Source of the DNA: Nonomuraea endophytica
GTDB lineage: Bacteria > Actinomycetota > Actinomycetes > Streptosporangiales > Streptosporangiaceae
Direction: 5' to 3'
DNA: 64,000 bases
NCBI RefSeq assembly: GCF_014203235.1
Contig: NZ_JACHIN010000001.1
Coordinates: 930,001 to 994,000 of the forward strand
The translations under genes were made by a program, and so were the position numbers. Positions 15,762-24,290 of this stretch are shown piece by piece (within the stretch, counting starts at the first letter, position 1; each line of letters opens with the position of its first letter). Under the pieces are notes generated by a model. The model saw only the letters and a program-made list of their open reading frames with translations, had not been told where the DNA came from and did no database searches.

Positions 15762-18700
15762 ATGTCGGCTCCCCGGTTCGGAGTCCTGGGGCCGTTGGAG
15801 GTCAGGGGCGAGGACGGCGCACCCGTCGCGCTCGGCGGCCCGCGTCCCAGAGCGTTGCTGGCCCTTCTCCTGCTGGACGCGGGCAGGCTGGTCAGCACCG
15901 AGCGGCTCATCGACGGCCAGTGGGGCGAGAACCCGCCGGCCGGCGCGGTCAACGCGATCCAGGCCCAGGTCTCCCGGTTGCGGCGGCAGCTCCCGCCCGA
16001 CCTGATCGAGTTCCACGGCAGCGGCTATCGGCTCGCGGTCGACCCCGACGACGTGGACGCCCACCGCTTCGAGCACCTGGCCGCCGAGGGCCGCGCGCTG
16101 CTGGCCGCCGCCCAGCCCGAGCGTGCCGCCGCCACGCTCCGGCAGGCCCTCGCGCTGTGGCGCGGCCCCGCCCTGCCGGAGGTGGCCCACGCCGGCGCGC
16201 AGGTCGCCCGCCTCGACGAGGTACGGCTGGCCGCGACGGAAGACCTGATCGAGGCCGAACTGGCACTCCCCGCGGGCACGTCAGTCGGTTCCCTGCGGCA
16301 GCTCGTCTCCGCGCACCCGTTGCGCGAGCGGCTGCGCGGCCAGCTCATGCGCGCGCTGCACGCGGGCGGCCAGCAGGCCGCGGCCCTGGAGGTCTTCGAG
16401 GAGGGACGCAGGCTGCTGGCCGACGAGCTGGGCGCCGACCCCTCGCCGGAGCTGGCCGAACTCCACCTGGCGATGCTGCGCGCCGTCGCCCCCCGCGCGA
16501 GCCGCAGGCTGCCCGCTCCCCTGACCAGCTTCGTCGGCCGCGAGGCCGAACTGGACCGGCTCGCCACCCTCACCGACCGGCTGGTCACGATCACCGGCCC
16601 TGGTGGCACCGGCAAGACGCGCCTGGCGTTGGAGTCCGCCCGGCGGGGCGGCCGGGACGTCTGCTTCGTCGACCTGTCGGCGGTGGCCGACGACGGGCTG
16701 GTCCCGCACGCGGTGATGGGCGCGCTGGGCGTGCGCGAGACCGGGCTGGGGCTGCTCCAGCCGCAGGACCCCGTCGAGCGGATCGTGTCCGCGCTGGCCG
16801 ACCGGGACCTGCTGCTCGTCCTGGACAACTGCGAGCACGTGGTCGCCGCGGCCGCGCTGCTGACCAGGCGGCTGCTCGACGCCTGTCCGAAGCTGTCCGT
16901 GCTGGCCACCAGCCGCGAGCCGCTCGGGCTGACCGGTGAGGTGCTGGTCCCGCTGGCCCCGCTGGCGCTGCCGCCCGCCGGGGCGGCGCCCGGCGAGTGG
17001 ACCCGGGCCCCGGCCGTGCGACTGTTCACCGAGCGGGCCTCGGCGGTGCGCCCCGGGTTCGAGCCCGGCCCCGAGGTCGTGGAGATCTGCACGGCGCTCG
17101 ACGGCTCGCCGCTGGCCATCGAACTGGCCGCGGCGCGCCTGCGTTCCTTCACCGTGGCGGAGATCGCCGCGCGGCTGGCCGAGCACGGCCGGTTCAAGCT
17201 GCTCTCGCGCGGCGACCGGACCGCCGCGGCCAGGCACCGGACGCTGCACGCGGTCGTCGACTGGAGCTGGAGCCTGCTCAGCGAGGAGGAGCAGGTGGTG
17301 GCCAGGCGGCTGAGCGTGTTCGCGGGCGGGGCCGGGCTGGAGGCGGTCGAGCGGGTCTGCGGCGACGGCGAGGTGCTGGCCGACCTGGTGGACAAGTCGT
17401 TCGTGGAGGCGGCCGACGGGCGGTACCGGATGTACGAGACGGTCCGCCTGTTCTGCGCGGAGAAGCTGGAGGAGGCCGGCGATACCGCCCGGGACGTGCA
17501 TGCCGCCTATTTTCTGGAACTGGTGCGGGAAGCCGACCCCTGGCTGCTGCGGGCCGAGCAGCTCGACTGGCTGGCCCGGCTCTCCGCCGAGCAGGCCAAC
17601 CTGCAGGCGGCGCTGCGGCATGCCGTCCACCACGATCCCGGGATGGGGCTGCGGCTGGCCGGGGCGCAGGCGGCCTACTGGTTCCTGAGCGGGCGGCGCG
17701 GGCAGGCAGCCGCGTCGGCGCGGGAGCTGCTGGACCAGGTGGGTGAGCCTCCGGCCGAGCTGGGTGAGGAGTACGTGCTGTGCGTGCTGCTGGCCGTACC
17801 GGATGTGCGGCAGGAGCAGTGGGCGCGGGCGGAGGCGATCATGAACACGCTGGACCGCACGCTGCGCTACCCGTTCGGCACCGTCCTGTGGGGCATGGTC
17901 GCGGGGCCCGGCGGCGCCGGCGTCGAGCGGCGGCGGCGCGAGCGGATGCTCGGTCCCGAGCCGTGGAGCAGGGCGGTGTCCGTGCTCGGCGAGGCGCTGA
18001 TCCACCAGCTCGACGGGCGGCTGGCCGAGGCCGAGCGCGGGCTGGAGTCGGCGCTGGCCAGCTTCACCGCCGTGGGCGAGCGGTGGGGCATGGCGCAGGG
18101 CCTGGAGTCGCTGGCGACGCTGGCGAGCTGGCGCGGCGAATGGGCGCGGGCGCGCGAGCTGTGGCAGCGGGCCCTCGACCTGCTCGGCGAGCTGGGCGCC
18201 GACGACGAGGTCGTGGACATCCTGTGCCGCCGGGCCGGCGGGCTGCTGCGCGAGGGCGACCAGGACGCGGCCGCCGCCGACCTGGCCAGGGCCGCCGAGC
18301 TGGCGCGCACGACCGGGCGGCCGGCGACCGTGGAGTTCACGCTGGGCGAGCTGGCCGACGTGCGCGGCGACCTGGCCGCGGCCCGCGCACACTACGAAAG
18401 CGTGCTGACCGTCACCCAGCCCGGCGTCTACGTCACCGAGGGCCTGCGGCCGTTCGCGCAGACCGCTCTGGCGCGCCTGGCCGTGCGGGACGGCGACCCC
18501 GAGCGGGCGCGCGCGCTGCACGCCGAGGCGCTCACCGGCATCTCGCGCTCGCTGGCCGGCGACCTGGCCACCGTGGTCGAGGGCCACGCCGGCCTCGCCC
18601 TTCTCGACGGTACGGCGGAGCGTGCCGCCTACCTCCTGGGCGCGGCCGTGGCGCTGCGCGGCATGGCCGTGACCGGCGACCGCGCCGTGGCCGAGGTGGC

Positions 18701-18800
18701 CGCGGCGGCGACGCTGGCGATCGGCGCCGAGCGGTTCGCCACGCAGTACGCGAAGGGCGCGGCGCTGAGCAGGGACGAGGCGCTGACAGTGCTGTCGTGA
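15762..18800 (+). CDS. SARP-family regulator with BTAD, NB-ARC-type ATPase and TPR-like domains (AfsR-like)
   Basis: 1012 aa. Residues ~5-90 form an OmpR-type winged helix (FGVLGPLEVRGEDG, ALLALLLLDAGRLVSTERLID), ~97-240 the bacterial transcriptional activation domain (VDAHRFEHLAAEGRALL). An ATPase follows with Walker A GPGGTGKTR near residue 278 and Walker B LLLVLDN near 350. The rest is helical repeat sequence of the MalT/AfsR kind. Such proteins activate antibiotic or stress genes by binding direct repeats spaced 11 bp. Three GTC-headed repeats with that spacing lie right after its stop, before the FAD monooxygenase, its likely target. Confidence 0.92.
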   Translation: MSAPRFGVLGPLEVRGEDGAPVALGGPRPRALLALLLLDAGRLVSTERLIDGQWGENPPAGAVNAIQAQVSRLRRQLPPDLIEFHGSGYRLAVDPDDVDAHRFEHLAAEGRALLAAAQPERAAATLRQALALWRGPALPEVAHAGAQVARLDEVRLAATEDLIEAELALPAGTSVGSLRQLVSAHPLRERLRGQLMRALHAGGQQAAALEVFEEGRRLLADELGADPSPELAELHLAMLRAVAPRASRRLPAPLTSFVGREAELDRLATLTDRLVTITGPGGTGKTRLALESARRGGRDVCFVDLSAVADDGLVPHAVMGALGVRETGLGLLQPQDPVERIVSALADRDLLLVLDNCEHVVAAAALLTRRLLDACPKLSVLATSREPLGLTGEVLVPLAPLALPPAGAAPGEWTRAPAVRLFTERASAVRPGFEPGPEVVEICTALDGSPLAIELAAARLRSFTVAEIAARLAEHGRFKLLSRGDRTAAARHRTLHAVVDWSWSLLSEEEQVVARRLSVFAGGAGLEAVERVCGDGEVLADLVDKSFVEAADGRYRMYETVRLFCAEKLEEAGDTARDVHAAYFLELVREADPWLLRAEQLDWLARLSAEQANLQAALRHAVHHDPGMGLRLAGAQAAYWFLSGRRGQAAASARELLDQVGEPPAELGEEYVLCVLLAVPDVRQEQWARAEAIMNTLDRTLRYPFGTVLWGMVAGPGGAGVERRRRERMLGPEPWSRAVSVLGEALIHQLDGRLAEAERGLESALASFTAVGERWGMAQGLESLATLASWRGEWARARELWQRALDLLGELGADDEVVDILCRRAGGLLREGDQDAAAADLARAAELARTTGRPATVEFTLGELADVRGDLAAARAHYESVLTVTQPGVYVTEGLRPFAQTALARLAVRDGDPERARALHAEALTGISRSLAGDLATVVEGHAGLALLDGTAERAAYLLGAAVALRGMAVTGDRAVAEVAAAATLAIGAERFATQYAKGAALSRDEALTVLS

Positions 18801-18802
18801 CC

Positions 18803-18831
18803 GTCAGCCGGCCGTCGCCGGACTGTCAGCG
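18803..18831 (+). promoter_or_regulatory. Candidate SARP operator: three GTC heptamers at 11-bp spacing
   Basis: GTCAGCC (18803), GTCGCCG (18814) and GTCAGCG (18825) repeat exactly every 11 bp in the gap between the SARP and monooxygenase genes. SARP regulators are known to bind heptamer direct repeats with this one-helical-turn spacing. No clear -10 is visible in the 16-22 bp left before the next start. Confidence 0.45.
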
Positions 18832-18852
18832 CCCCCGCCGAAGCTCGTGGAC

Positions 18853-20001
18853 ATGAAGAACACCAACGTCCTCATCTCCGGCGCGAGCATCGGCGGCCCC
18901 GCCCTCGCCTACTGGCTGGCTAGTTACGGCTTCAACGTCACCGTCGTGGAGAAGTCGCCCGAACTGCGCTCCGGCGGCCAGGCCGTCGACTTCAAGGGCG
19001 ACACGCACCTGCTCGTGCTGGAGCGCACCGGCATCCTGGAGGAGGTGCGGCGGCAGCAGACCGGCGGCACCGACCAGCACATCGTCGACGCGAACGGCCG
19101 CGAGCTGGCGGTCATCCCCGGCTCGTTCACCGGCGGCGACCTGGAGATCAAGCGTGGCGACCTGGCCCGCATCCTGTACGACATCAGCGCGAAGGCCGGC
19201 GCGCAGTACGTCTTCGGCGACTCCATCACCTCGCTGACCGAGACCGGGGGCGGCGTGCACGTCACCTTCGAGCGGGGCGCACCGCGCACCTACGACCTGG
19301 TCGTGGGCGCGGACGGCATCCACTCCAACGTGCGCAGGCTGGCCTTCGGCCCCGAGTCCGACTACGTCACCCATCTGGGCCACTACTACGCGCTGGCCGA
19401 CCTGCCGGAGCGGTTCGAGGGGCCGGGGCAGATGTACAACGAGCCGGGCCGGATGCTGGCCACGGGCGGGCCCAAGGCCGGGGCGATGTTCGTCTTCGCC
19501 GCGGGCGAACTGACCTATGACCGCCACTCCGCCGCGGACATGAAGCGGGTGCTGCGGGAGAACTGCCGCGGGATGGGCTGGCGGAGCGCGGAGGTCCTGG
19601 CCGCGGCCGAGGACGTCTACCTCGACTCGATCAGCCAGGTCCGCCTGGACCACTACGCCAAGGGCCGCGTGGTGCTGATCGGCGACGCCGCCTATGGCAA
19701 CACGCTGGGCGGATTCGGCTCCGGTCTGGCGATGGTCGCGGCGTATGTGCTGGCGGGCGAGCTGGCCTCGGCCGGCGGCGACCACCGGACCGCCTACCAG
19801 GCCTATGAGGACGCCTTCCGCGACTACGCCAAGATCGCGCGCAACGGCAACGCCGGGCGATACCTGGCGCCGGCCACCAGGCGCGGCATCAGGATGCGCA
19901 ACTGGATCTTCAAGTACCGCTTCCTGCTGGCGGCCATGACGAAGATGGGCGACAAGGCGGCCACGGACATCGAGCTGAAGGACTACTCCAGCCTGGTCTA
20001 A
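18853..20001 (+). CDS. FAD-dependent monooxygenase (PHBH/TetX-like)
   Basis: 382 aa from ATG 18853 (GAAG 9 nt upstream; GTG 18847 is an alternative). The flavin-binding loop is variant, ISGASIGGPALAYWL, as in TetX-type enzymes. VVGADGIHSNVR is the DG motif and VVLIGDAAYG the GD motif. The family hydroxylates aromatic or polyketide substrates with NAD(P)H and O2, and some members inactivate tetracyclines. It follows the SARP gene by ~50 bp with SARP-like repeats between. Substrate unknown. Soluble, cytoplasmic. Confidence 0.85.
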   Translation: MKNTNVLISGASIGGPALAYWLASYGFNVTVVEKSPELRSGGQAVDFKGDTHLLVLERTGILEEVRRQQTGGTDQHIVDANGRELAVIPGSFTGGDLEIKRGDLARILYDISAKAGAQYVFGDSITSLTETGGGVHVTFERGAPRTYDLVVGADGIHSNVRRLAFGPESDYVTHLGHYYALADLPERFEGPGQMYNEPGRMLATGGPKAGAMFVFAAGELTYDRHSAADMKRVLRENCRGMGWRSAEVLAAAEDVYLDSISQVRLDHYAKGRVVLIGDAAYGNTLGGFGSGLAMVAAYVLAGELASAGGDHRTAYQAYEDAFRDYAKIARNGNAGRYLAPATRRGIRMRNWIFKYRFLLAAMTKMGDKAATDIELKDYSSLV

Positions 20002-20004
20002 GCC

Positions 20005-20790
20005 TCACAGGCGCTCGGCGTCGGCGATCACGTGAAGGACGAACTCCGCGGCCTCGCGGTGGCGCACCGCGGCGGGCGGGCCGCCGCGCCAATAGGCGAG
20101 GGCGTCGCGCAGGAAAGGGTGCCAGCGGGCGTCGAAGACGTCCAGCGCGTACTCGCCCGCGGCCTCCTTCGAGATCACCCCGCCGGTGGCGATCGTGTGG
20201 TGCAGCCGCGGCGGTCCCAGCGCCGTCCAGGCCATGCCCGTCTTCCGCGCGACCAGCGACGGCTTCGCGCGGCGGGCCGTCCGCTCCGCCAGGCCCTTCC
20301 AGTAGCCGCGCAGGTTCGCCAGGTTCCATTCCTTCAGCCGCGCGGGCTCCGGGTCGAGGCCCAGCTCGGCGGGTTCGGCGCCGCGTACCGGGATGCCGTG
20401 TTCGCGCAGGATCTTCCAGGTGACCGGGTTCACGTCGAAGGCGGCGCCGGCCCTGAAGTCGGAGCCGCTGTGGGAGGCGACGGGCCTGATCAGGGTGACC
20501 GGCCGGGTGAGTTCCTCGCGGGGGACGAACACGCCGTTGACGGTGCCCGGGATCGCCCAGTTTCCGCGAGCCAGCTGGCGCAGGCCGTCCGGGGTGTTGG
20601 CCGTCCATTGCAGGGCGCGCAGGCGGGGGAGGCTGACCGTGCCCTCGGTGACGGCCACGAAGTCGATGTCGCTGCGGCCCCGGCGGAAGGCGCCGAGCGC
20701 GGTGGAACCGACCACGTAGAAGCCGGTGATCCGGCCGGGGAGCAGGCGGTCGGCTATCGAGACGTAGCGTCGGACCTCCGGCACGATCAT
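20005..20790 (-). CDS. Nucleotidyltransferase-domain protein (aminoglycoside adenylyltransferase-like)
   Basis: 261 aa. Residues ~25-50 hold the nucleotidyltransferase signature VVGSTALGAF...SDIDFVAV (GS then D-x-D). A helical C-terminal half (KEWNLANLRGYWKGLAERT) resembles the accessory domain of ANT(3'')-type enzymes. Such proteins adenylylate aminoglycosides, but many chromosomal homologues have other or unknown substrates, so a resistance function is not established. Its start overlaps the TetR stop by 4 nt, so the two are co-expressed. Confidence 0.78.
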   Translation of the reverse strand: MIVPEVRRYVSIADRLLPGRITGFYVVGSTALGAFRRGRSDIDFVAVTEGTVSLPRLRALQWTANTPDGLRQLARGNWAIPGTVNGVFVPREELTRPVTLIRPVASHSGSDFRAGAAFDVNPVTWKILREHGIPVRGAEPAELGLDPEPARLKEWNLANLRGYWKGLAERTARRAKPSLVARKTGMAWTALGPPRLHHTIATGGVISKEAAGEYALDVFDARWHPFLRDALAYWRGGPPAAVRHREAAEFVLHVIADAERL

Positions 20791-21422
20791 CCGCGCGCCG
20801 CCGCCTTGCGCAGCCTGCCGCGTACGGCCCGCCGTACCAGAGGGCCCATCTCGTCCAGGACGCTCACCAGCACGGCGAGCTGTTCGAGCGAGTCCAGCGC
20901 CTTCGCGGCGCCGTCGGCGTCGACCCCCTCATACAGTTCCAGTCCGATGAACGCGGCGGCGACCGAGCGCGCCAGCCCGGACACGTCCACCAGCTCGGCC
21001 AGCGGCGTCTCGCGCAGCACCCGCGCCAGTGTCAGCTCCAGCTCCACGACCCACAGGTTGAGGCCGGCGGCGGTCGCGGGGGCCAGCTTGTCGTCGGTCT
21101 GGCTGCCGGCCAGCAGTTGCGCGAGCACGGCGACGTTGCCGGACTCCCGCTCCTCGTCGTGGATGGCGCGGCCGAGTTCGAGCAGCTCGCCCAGGGTCGT
21201 CACGGCGGCGAAGCGCTCGCGATAGTGGGCCACCCGCTCGGTGGAGCCGGTCTCGCACGCCTCGGCGAGCAGTTGGTCGACGCTGCCGAAGTGGTAGAAC
21301 ACCAGCGCCTGGTTGACTCCGGCGGTCGTGGCGATCGTGCGGGCGGAGACGCCGGCGATGCCCTGGGTGCGTAGCGTGGCCAGGGCCGCGTCGAGCAGCT
21401 TGGCGCGGGTGGTGGTGGACAT
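20787..21422 (-). CDS. TetR-family repressor
   Basis: 211 aa. The N-terminal helix-turn-helix reads KLLDAALATLRTQGIAGVSARTIATTAGVNQALVFYHFGSVDQLL. The C-terminal ligand domain is divergent, as usual. I chose ATG 21422 because AGGAG lies 11 nt upstream; the GTG at 21434 would overlap that site. It precedes the nucleotidyltransferase (4-nt overlap) and diverges from the GNAT gene. A dyad TGAGCG-AC-CGCTCA in the 113-bp gap is a likely autoregulatory operator. Confidence 0.9.
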   Translation of the reverse strand: MSTTTRAKLLDAALATLRTQGIAGVSARTIATTAGVNQALVFYHFGSVDQLLAEACETGSTERVAHYRERFAAVTTLGELLELGRAIHDEERESGNVAVLAQLLAGSQTDDKLAPATAAGLNLWVVELELTLARVLRETPLAELVDVSGLARSVAAAFIGLELYEGVDADGAAKALDSLEQLAVLVSVLDEMGPLVRRAVRGRLRKAAARG

Positions 21423-21465
21423 CGGCAGCGGCACTCCTCTGTGGGTTTCCCAGGGTAGATGGGGC

Positions 21466-21479
21466 TGAGCGACCGCTCA
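21466..21479. promoter_or_regulatory. Candidate TetR operator
   Basis: TGAGCG-AC-CGCTCA is a perfect 6+6 inverted repeat with a 2-bp centre, 44 bp upstream of the TetR start in the divergent gap to the GNAT gene. Its size, position and symmetry fit a TetR dimer site controlling one or both promoters. Confidence 0.5.
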
Positions 21480-21535
21480 AGTCAGCGCCTGTGATGGGGT
21501 ATATCCGTATAAGTCGGCAGTAGGGGGGATATTTC

Positions 21536-22021
21536 TTGACAGGGATAGAGCTGCGGGAGTGGCGGGACGCGGACGCCGCCGCGGTGCTCCAAGCCTTTCA
21601 GTCCGAGGACATGCGCAGGCAGGCGCCTTGGCCGATGATCACCCTCAAGGACGCCCAGGGCTGGATCGCCGCCTGGGAGGGGGTCGGGCACGCGTTCGCC
21701 GTCACACTGGACGGCCAGGTCGCGGGCAACGTCGCCGTCACCGGCATCGACCGCCACCTCAACGGCTGGGTCTCCTACTGGACCGTCCCCGAGGCCCGCG
21801 GCAGGGGCGTGGCCGCCATCGCCACCTCCATGCTGGCCGAGTGGGCGTTCAAGGAGCGCGGCCTGTTCCGGCTCGAACTCGGCCACCGCGTCAACAACCC
21901 CGCCTCCTGCAAGGTCGCCCTCAAGGCCGGATTCCTGGCCGAGGGCATCGAGCGCGCCAAGCTCAGCTACGACGGCGTCCGCTACGACGTCGAACGCCAC
22001 GCCCGCCTGGCCACCGACTAG
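21536..22021 (+). CDS. GNAT N-acetyltransferase (RimJ/RimL-like)
   Basis: 161 aa from TTG 21536, chosen because AGGGGGG lies about 8 nt before it and no ATG or GTG fits. The fold can be followed: LREWRDADAAAVLQAF, VTGIDRHLNGWVSYWTVPEARGRGVA with the acetyl-CoA loop R-G-R-G-V-A, and RLELGHRVNNPASCKVALKAGFLAEG. It transfers an acetyl group to a protein N-terminus or small molecule; the substrate is not predictable. It diverges from the TetR gene. Its last 4 nt overlap the next gene tail to tail. Confidence 0.85.
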   Translation: MTGIELREWRDADAAAVLQAFQSEDMRRQAPWPMITLKDAQGWIAAWEGVGHAFAVTLDGQVAGNVAVTGIDRHLNGWVSYWTVPEARGRGVAAIATSMLAEWAFKERGLFRLELGHRVNNPASCKVALKAGFLAEGIERAKLSYDGVRYDVERHARLATD

Positions 22022-22395
22022 CGCAGATCCTCCAATAACCGGTCGAGCAGCCGCACCGCGGACCCGGCCACCTCGATCGTGTACTCATCCAGCAGGACGA
22101 GCGCCTCCTCCACCGTCGGCACGCTTTCGCGCGGCAGCTCGACCAGCGGCTCGTCCTCCACGATCGCCTCGCCGTCCACGCGATACACGCCGTCGGCCAC
22201 CGCGACCGAGACGGCGAAACGCACCTCCCGCCCGTCGGGCAGCGTGAACACGGTGCCCGCGACCGCGCCGGCGGGTGGGGCGAGATAGGTGAACGGGGCG
22301 CTCCGCACGAACGGATGACGCAGTTCGGCGAGGGTTCCCGCGGCCCGGCTCAGCGCCGAGAGCAGGGCGGCCGCGGCCAGACTCTCGCTGTCCAC
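22018..22395 (-). CDS. Hypothetical protein, 125 aa
   Basis: Not recognised. It starts at GTG 22395 and ends in a 4-bp tail-to-tail overlap with the GNAT gene. The sequence is helical at both ends, with a beta-rich middle (RSAPFTYLAPPAG, GTVFTLPDGREVRFAVSVAVADGVYRVDGE) and an acidic C-terminus. No transmembrane segment or signal peptide. Clean actinomycete codon use over its whole length supports it being real. Divergent from the EamA gene. Confidence 0.55.
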   Translation of the reverse strand: MDSESLAAAALLSALSRAAGTLAELRHPFVRSAPFTYLAPPAGAVAGTVFTLPDGREVRFAVSVAVADGVYRVDGEAIVEDEPLVELPRESVPTVEEALVLLDEYTIEVAGSAVRLLDRLLEDLR

Positions 22396-22441
22396 GCACC
22401 CGAGCGTAGATCAGCGCCGTCACTCCCGCCACCTGATCCCC

Positions 22442-22472
22442 TGGACAGGATTGTCTGTTTGTCAGACAATCC
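22442..22472 (+). promoter_or_regulatory. EamA/GntR promoter with embedded 10-bp inverted repeat operator
   Basis: TGGACA (22442-22447) and GACAAT (22465-22470) are separated by 17 bp. The ATG follows 6 nt after the -10, so the mRNA would be leaderless, and there is no ribosome site. Within the promoter GGATTGTCTG (22448-22457) and CAGACAATCC (22463-22472) form a perfect inverted repeat. The symmetric TTGTCTG/CAGACAA half-sites suit the GntR repressor encoded downstream in the same operon. Confidence 0.6.
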
Positions 22473-22476
22473 TGGT

Positions 22477-23334
22477 ATGCGCAATGGTCCGTCCGCCGTT
22501 GTCGGCGCCGCCGTCCTCTGGGGTACGGCAGGCACCGCCGGCCTCCTCATCTCCGCGGACTCGGTGGCCCTGGCCGCCGCCCGCCTGGTCATCGGCGGCG
22601 CGGCGCTGGCCCTGCTGGCCTCGTCGGAGCTGAGATCCGCCCTGCGTCCGGGCCTTCTGCTGGGGGCGGTGGCGGTGGCGGCGTACCAGCTGTGCTTCTT
22701 CGCGGCCATCAGCCGCACCGGCGTCGCGATCGGAAGCGTCGTCGCCATCGGCAGCGGCCCAGTCTTCACCGGCCTCCTCTCGTGGCTGCTCCACGGCCAG
22801 CGCCCCAGCGCACGCTGGTCGGCCGCCACGACCGCCGCGATCGCCGGCTGCGCCGCCCTCATCGCCGGCGGCGGCGCCCAGGCCGGCGGGCAGGTGCTCT
22901 CCGGAATCCTGTTCGCCCTGCTGGGCGGCCTCATCTACGCGTACTACGCGGTCACCGCCGCCCGCGCCATCTCCCAGGGCCTGCCGTCCAACGCCGTGAT
23001 GGGCGTCATGTTCGGCGGCGCCGCCGTCATCGTCCTCCCCATCCTCCTGTGGCAGGGCGTCGGCTGGCTCACCACCCCAAGCAGCCTCGCCGCCGTCCTC
23101 TACCTGGGCCTGGGCACCACCGCATTCGCCTATTTCCTGTACGGCAGAGGCCTCCGCACCACCCCGGTAGCCACAGCCGCCACCCTGGCGCTGGCCGAGC
23201 CTGCCGTAGCCGCCCTCCTGGGCGTGGTGGTCCTGGGCGAACGCCTGGCCCTGCTCTCCATCCTCGGCCTGGCCCTGCTGGCGATCAGCCTGGTGACCGT
23301 AGCCCTCCCCGAACCCCGTCCGGTGAGCCGCTAG
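22477..23334 (+). CDS. EamA/DMT-family transporter
   Basis: 285 aa with ten predicted hydrophobic helices in two similar halves (VVGAAVLWGTAGTAGLL, and LFALLGGLIYAYYAV onwards), the drug/metabolite transporter layout. Such proteins export metabolites or amino acids from the inner membrane. Position 22477 is the first ATG after the promoter and likely leaderless. It is followed 9 bp later by a GntR regulator, so the pair is one operon and the exporter is the likely regulated output. Confidence 0.85.
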   Translation: MRNGPSAVVGAAVLWGTAGTAGLLISADSVALAAARLVIGGAALALLASSELRSALRPGLLLGAVAVAAYQLCFFAAISRTGVAIGSVVAIGSGPVFTGLLSWLLHGQRPSARWSAATTAAIAGCAALIAGGGAQAGGQVLSGILFALLGGLIYAYYAVTAARAISQGLPSNAVMGVMFGGAAVIVLPILLWQGVGWLTTPSSLAAVLYLGLGTTAFAYFLYGRGLRTTPVATAATLALAEPAVAALLGVVVLGERLALLSILGLALLAISLVTVALPEPRPVSR

Positions 23335-23343
23335 AGTGCCAGG

Positions 23344-23958
23344 GTGCCGTTCAGACCCGTGTCCACCGTCGACGCGCTGGCCGGAGCGCTACGCAGCCGA
23401 ATCCTGTCCGGCGAACTCGAACCCGGCACCCCACTCCCCGAACAGGAAATCGCCGCCACATATGGCGTGGCCCGCCCAACGGTTCGCGAGGCCTTGGCCG
23501 TACTGGTCCACGAGGGCCTGCTCCGCCGCGAACGCAACCGCAGCGCCCAAGTCCGCACGGTAACGCTCGACGACCTGAACGACCTGATGTACGTCCGCCG
23601 CCCCCTGGAAGACCTGATGGCCAAGGCGTTGGCAGGCAAGAGAGTAGAGGCCGCCGAATCCGCACTGGCAAAGCTGGAGTCCCTCCCAGAAGAAGCCCCA
23701 TGGTCGGCCATAGTCGCCGAACACATGGCCCTTCACCAGGCACTGATAGAAGCAGTAGGCAGCCCCCGCCTGGACCGCCTATACAACGCCCTGGCCGCAG
23801 AAACCCAGCTCGGAGTAGTCCGCCTACGCGACGTCTACAAGGACCGCGACCGCCTGATCACCGAACACCGAGCCCTCCTGGACGCAATAGCGAACGGCCC
23901 AGCAGAGGCAGCCCAAGCCGCAGTAGCCACCCACCTCAGCCACTCCTGTGGCACCTAA
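23344..23958 (+). CDS. GntR-family regulator, FadR/FCD subfamily
   Basis: 204 aa from GTG 23344. The winged helix covers residues ~8-70 (LRSRILSGELEPGTPLPEQEIAATYGVARPTVREALAVL). The FCD ligand domain follows, with metal-ligand positions seen in AEHMALHQALIEAV and ITEHRALLDAI. FCD regulators sense organic acids or metals. It is 9 bp after the EamA gene and the inverted repeat in that operon's promoter is its most likely site, giving autoregulation. Confidence 0.88.
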   Translation: MPFRPVSTVDALAGALRSRILSGELEPGTPLPEQEIAATYGVARPTVREALAVLVHEGLLRRERNRSAQVRTVTLDDLNDLMYVRRPLEDLMAKALAGKRVEAAESALAKLESLPEEAPWSAIVAEHMALHQALIEAVGSPRLDRLYNALAAETQLGVVRLRDVYKDRDRLITEHRALLDAIANGPAEAAQAAVATHLSHSCGT

Positions 23959-24290
23959 CAAAAGCAAGGTCCTCCGCTCCGCTCCGCGCGCTCTTCCAGT
24001 CGGGCCAAGCCCCGACCCCTGAAGGACCTCCCTCCGGTCGGACGCCCTGCCCAGGCCCACCCGTTGCCCAGCTAGGTGGTTGGCCAGTTGGACCCCACCC
24101 TGATCCAATGGGCCTCGCTCCGCTCGGACGCCTTGATCGTGCGCACCTCCGGCGCGCGGCTTGCGCATTCCGCCATCACGTTCATGGGTCGAAGAACCAA
24201 GCACCACCGCCGAAGGCACGAGACCCCTTTAGACACCTCGGCCCAGGCACTCCCGCCGACAGCTCTTCATGTCGCGCGATAAACACAAGC
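23959..24290. other. Gene-poor stretch
   Basis: 332 bp between the GntR gene and a minus-strand XRE gene. Reading frames here are short and have poor codon bias. The start is rich in repeated CTCCG/CCGCT words. I see no promoter, RNA or terminator that I can defend; it may be decayed coding sequence. Confidence 0.3.

Noticed and set aside
16281..18587. A 768-codon minus-strand open frame
   Set aside because: Antisense of the SARP gene; low-complexity Gly/Arg/Gln/His content and no motif.
20005..20790. Calling the nucleotidyltransferase an aminoglycoside resistance gene
   Set aside because: The GS...DID motif is shared by many nucleotidyltransferases; substrate residues cannot be judged by eye.
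23959..24282. Small plus-strand frame ending near 24282
   Set aside because: Low-complexity sequence without ribosome site; probably non-coding or decayed.
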